The notes under the pieces: model-generated
Seen by the model: only the letters and a program-made list of their open reading frames with translations
Told to the model about the DNA's origin: nothing
Database searches by the model: none
Program-made: the position numbers and the translations under genes
Assembly (NCBI GenBank): GCA_903864555.1
Contig: CAIPGJ010000238.1
Span: 1-9,055 of the forward strand
DNA from: an uncultured Pseudomonadota bacterium
GTDB lineage: Bacteria; Pseudomonadota; Gammaproteobacteria; Burkholderiales; SG8-39
Direction of reading: 5' to 3'
DNA: 9,055 bases
Shown here: piece by piece, positions 7,241 to 9,055 of the stretch
Layout of the letters: the number at the start of each line of letters is the position of its first letter
Numbering within the stretch: position 1 is the stretch's first letter

Positions 7241-8098
7241 ATGAGCAAGGATGGCATGAACAGCGAAACACCCGACCAGTTCATTGCGCGGCTGGATGCC
7301 GCATCACAACTCAGCCTCAGCCCCTGCGGCGAGGGCCACATGGCCGCGCGTGTGTGGGGCAGCGGCCAGCCGCTGGTGCTGCTGCATGGCAACTTCGGCT
7401 CCTGGATGCACTGGATCCGCAATATCGAGGCGCTGTCGCAGCACTACCGCGTCATCGCCATCGACATCCCCGGCTTCGGCGACTCCCACCTGCCATCCAA
7501 GCCCTACAACTCCACCAGCGTCTCGGCCATCATGCGCGAAGGCATCCGCCAGATCGTCGGCGACGAGCCCATCAACCTGGCGGGCTTTTCCTTCGGCGCC
7601 AGCTGCTCGGCGGCCCTCGCCCATGCCATGGGCGAGCAGATGCGCAAGCTGGTGCTGGTGTGCTCGGGGCGCAACATGACCGGGGTCACGCGTAACCAGC
7701 TGGAAGACTTCATCAAGTGGCGCGACTTCGAATCACGCGAGCAACGCGATGCCGCGCATCGACGCAACCTCGAAGTGATCATGATTGCCGATCCGGCCAA
7801 CATCGACGACCTGGCCATCACCATCCAGCGCAACAACGCGGAGCGGGCGCGGCTGCGCAGCGTTTTCGTCACCGAAGGCGCGCCGATCCAGACCCATGTG
7901 CCCGGCCTGAAATGCCCCTTCGCCGCCATCTGGGCCGAGCACGACCAGACCATCGGGCCTTACCTGCACGAGCGCCCGGCCTGGCTGAAGCGCTACCGCC
8001 CGGATGCGCGCCACATCATCATCCCCGACGCCGGACACTGGTGCGCCTTCGAAGCACCGCAGGCCTTCAACCACGCCCTGCTGGAATTGCTGGCCTGA
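7241..8098 (+). CDS. alpha/beta hydrolase (MhpC-like fold)
   Basis: This is a 285-aa alpha/beta-hydrolase-fold enzyme. The oxyanion motif LLHGNFGSW lies near residues 46-54. The nucleophile elbow is GFSFG with Ser117. The acid is Asp235 in AEHDQTIG and the base is His266 in PDAGHWCAFEAP. The triad is therefore complete. The family cleaves esters, C-C bonds, amides or haloalkanes, and the sequence does not tell which. There is no signal peptide, so it is cytoplasmic. I chose ATG 7241, which has GGAAG 5 bases upstream. A GTG at 7130 in the same frame would run through the inverted-repeat, CG-rich spacer, and ATG 7256 is an alternative. It lies downstream of and co-directional with the cox-like cluster, so it may act on the hydroxylase product (inference). 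Confidence 0.88.
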   Translation: MSKDGMNSETPDQFIARLDAASQLSLSPCGEGHMAARVWGSGQPLVLLHGNFGSWMHWIRNIEALSQHYRVIAIDIPGFGDSHLPSKPYNSTSVSAIMREGIRQIVGDEPINLAGFSFGASCSAALAHAMGEQMRKLVLVCSGRNMTGVTRNQLEDFIKWRDFESREQRDAAHRRNLEVIMIADPANIDDLAITIQRNNAERARLRSVFVTEGAPIQTHVPGLKCPFAAIWAEHDQTIGPYLHERPAWLKRYRPDARHIIIPDAGHWCAFEAPQAFNHALLELLA

Positions 8099-8265
8099 AC
8101 GGCGGCCGAAGCGCCTGCGCCCAGGGTGAACCGTTGATGCGTTGGCCCGATCAACCAGGTGACCCGGTAACCTGGAATATTGTGATCAGTTAGAGACGGG
8201 TACCCGCCCCATCATTGGATAGACAGGGCGAATGTGATCACAAGCCTGGCAGCATCAGCAGCCGC
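8099..8265. other. convergent intergenic gap with palindromes
   Basis: No gene is seen between the two convergent stop codons. CCAGGT (8155-8160) pairs with ACCTGG (8170-8175), followed by AATATT, a weak terminator candidate for the hydrolase transcript. CGGGTACCCG (8197-8206) and TGTGATCACA (8233-8242) are perfect 10-bp palindromes. TGTGATCA also occurs at 8181-8188. The roles are unknown. Confidence 0.4.
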
Positions 8266-9039
8266 TCAGGTTCCTGGTGCACGCTTGCGGCCCAGCATGG
8301 TGCCGCGACAAGTCTCCGTGCCGCACCAGCAGGGATAGCGACGCTTCTTTTCCTTCAGCGACAGGCTTTCCTCACAGGTGAGGTTGTAGTCATAGGTCAG
8401 CTCTTCACCGGACTTGATGGTGCGCAGCGCATTGATGAAGACGCGCTCCTTCTCATCCTCTTCGGCCTCGCAGTTGGGCTTGCACGAATGGTTGATCCAC
8501 TTGGCTGGCGTGGCACGGTTGATCGAGTCCAGGCAATGGGTGCCCTCACCGATTTCAAACAGAAAGGTGTGATAGGGGATCGGGTCGACGGGATAGCGGC
8601 GTTCGGCCTCTTCCCAGGTGATGCGCTCGCCGCGGTATTCGGTGATGCGCTCACCCTTGCGGATGTTGCGGGTGGCCACCATGCCCTTGCCGTGGATGGC
8701 GGACTGGCGCACCGCATACGCGCGGGCGGGCACGGCTGCTGCTGCAGTGGCCGCCTTCTTCGCAGGCTTGCCGACCTTGACGAGCTTGACGACCTTGGCC
8801 ACCTTGGCCACCTTGGCGACCTTGACGACCTTGACGACCTTGACGACCTTGACGACCTTGACGACCTTGGCGACCTTGACGACCTTGACGACCTTGGCCA
8901 CCTTGGCCACCTTGGCCACCTTGGCGACCTTGGCGACCTTGACCGGCCTGCTTGCCTTGCCCGACTGGACTGACTGGCTCTTGCCTGACTGGCGTTCAGC
9001 CACACGCTTGTTTGCGGGGCCCTTCTTTTTGCTTTGCAT
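8266..9039 (-). CDS. SET-domain protein-lysine methyltransferase with Lys-Val-rich repeat tail
   Basis: This is a predicted SAM-dependent lysine methyltransferase, 257 aa. Residues 1-33 are basic and Ser/Gln-rich. Residues 34-90 are 19 triplets, mostly KVV or KVA. An Ala-rich linker follows, and the SET domain starts near 108. SET signatures are HGKGM (116-120), the SAM/pseudoknot motif NHSCKPNC (183-190) and ELTYDY (213-218) with presumed catalytic Tyr218. A post-SET Zn site is present: Cys237, Cys239 and Cys244 with Cys186. All key residues are intact, so activity is likely. The substrate is unknown; candidates are its own tail, a histone-like DNA-binding protein, or ribosomal or other basic proteins. 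I chose ATG 9039; a GTG at 9048 would add three residues. The promoter lies outside the window. The gene is convergent with the hydrolase and probably independent of the cox-like cluster. Confidence 0.9.
   Translation of the reverse strand: MQSKKKGPANKRVAERQSGKSQSVQSGKASRPVKVAKVAKVAKVAKVAKVVKVVKVAKVVKVVKVVKVVKVVKVAKVAKVAKVVKLVKVGKPAKKAATAAAAVPARAYAVRQSAIHGKGMVATRNIRKGERITEYRGERITWEEAERRYPVDPIPYHTFLFEIGEGTHCLDSINRATPAKWINHSCKPNCEAEEDEKERVFINALRTIKSGEELTYDYNLTCEESLSLKEKKRRYPCWCGTETCRGTMLGRKRAPGT
8770..8940 (-). repeat. 9-bp in-frame tandem repeat (19 units) encoding KVV/KVA
   Basis: Nineteen consecutive 9-bp units lie inside the SET gene. On the plus strand the main types are GACGACCTT (KVV), GGCGACCTT and GGCCACCTT (both KVA); the last two units encode KLV and KVG. 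Every lysine is AAG and every unit ends in CTT on the plus strand. Five GACGACCTT units are identical in a row. Such homogeneity points to recent slippage or unequal crossover. Because the unit is three codons, copy-number change would alter tail length without frameshift. Confidence 0.95.
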
Positions 9040-9055
9040 GATGCTCACAGTGAGA

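Noticed and set aside
8233..8242. TGTGATCACA as a CRP-type site
   Set aside because: The half-sites abut, whereas CRP sites need a 6-bp spacer, and it lies between convergent gene ends.
8770..8940. Tandem repeat as a CRISPR array
   Set aside because: The units are 9 bp with no spacers and stay in frame within a coding region.
8215..8973. Long plus-strand frame with Asp-Leu-Asp repeats opposite the SET gene
   Set aside because: It is the antisense of the 9-bp repeat. The minus-strand frame has a complete SET/post-SET domain, while this one has no recognisable domain.

Overview
The window is GC-rich bacterial DNA with dense, short-spaced operon structure. Family content, strong G/C bias at third codon positions and the style of the intergenic repeats suggest a beta- or gammaproteobacterium. 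Nothing here fixes the genus, and I see no phage, transposase, tRNA or rRNA gene.

Layout. Bases 1-420 carry no convincing gene but hold several perfect inverted repeats: a 16-bp dyad at 6-21, a compound three-stem element at 57-134 and a hairpin at 297-331. From 421 to 7088 six plus-strand genes form a cox-like cluster. They encode a molybdenum hydroxylase in the order large (CoxL form II-like), small [2Fe-2S] (CoxS) and medium FAD (CoxM) subunit, then a MoxR/CoxD AAA+ ATPase, a CoxE-type von Willebrand A protein and a CoxG-type SRPBCC protein. After a 152-bp spacer rich in alternative inverted repeats comes an alpha/beta hydrolase (7241-8098) on the same strand. A convergent gap separates it from a minus-strand gene (8266-9039) for a eukaryotic-like SET-domain lysine methyltransferase. 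The N-terminal part of that protein is a tandem array of lysine-valine-valine/alanine triplets encoded by 9-bp repeats. Its upstream region lies outside the window.

How the genes may work together. The L/S/M subunits would form a cytoplasmic heterohexameric hydroxylase with a Mo-pterin active site, two [2Fe-2S] clusters and FAD. CoxD and CoxE are an ATPase/VWA pair that in the best-studied cluster matures the active site. CoxG-type proteins link the enzyme to the membrane or quinone pool. The large subunit carries AYRGAGR, not the Cys-containing motif of true aerobic CO dehydrogenase, so CO is probably not the substrate and the real one is unknown. The following hydrolase could process the product or act upstream, but this is only contextual.

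The most unusual item is the SET protein: an apparently intact SET/post-SET catalytic domain joined to a low-complexity, recently expanded basic KVV/KVA tail. It looks like a histone-tail-like substrate or DNA-binding arm fused to its own methyltransferase.
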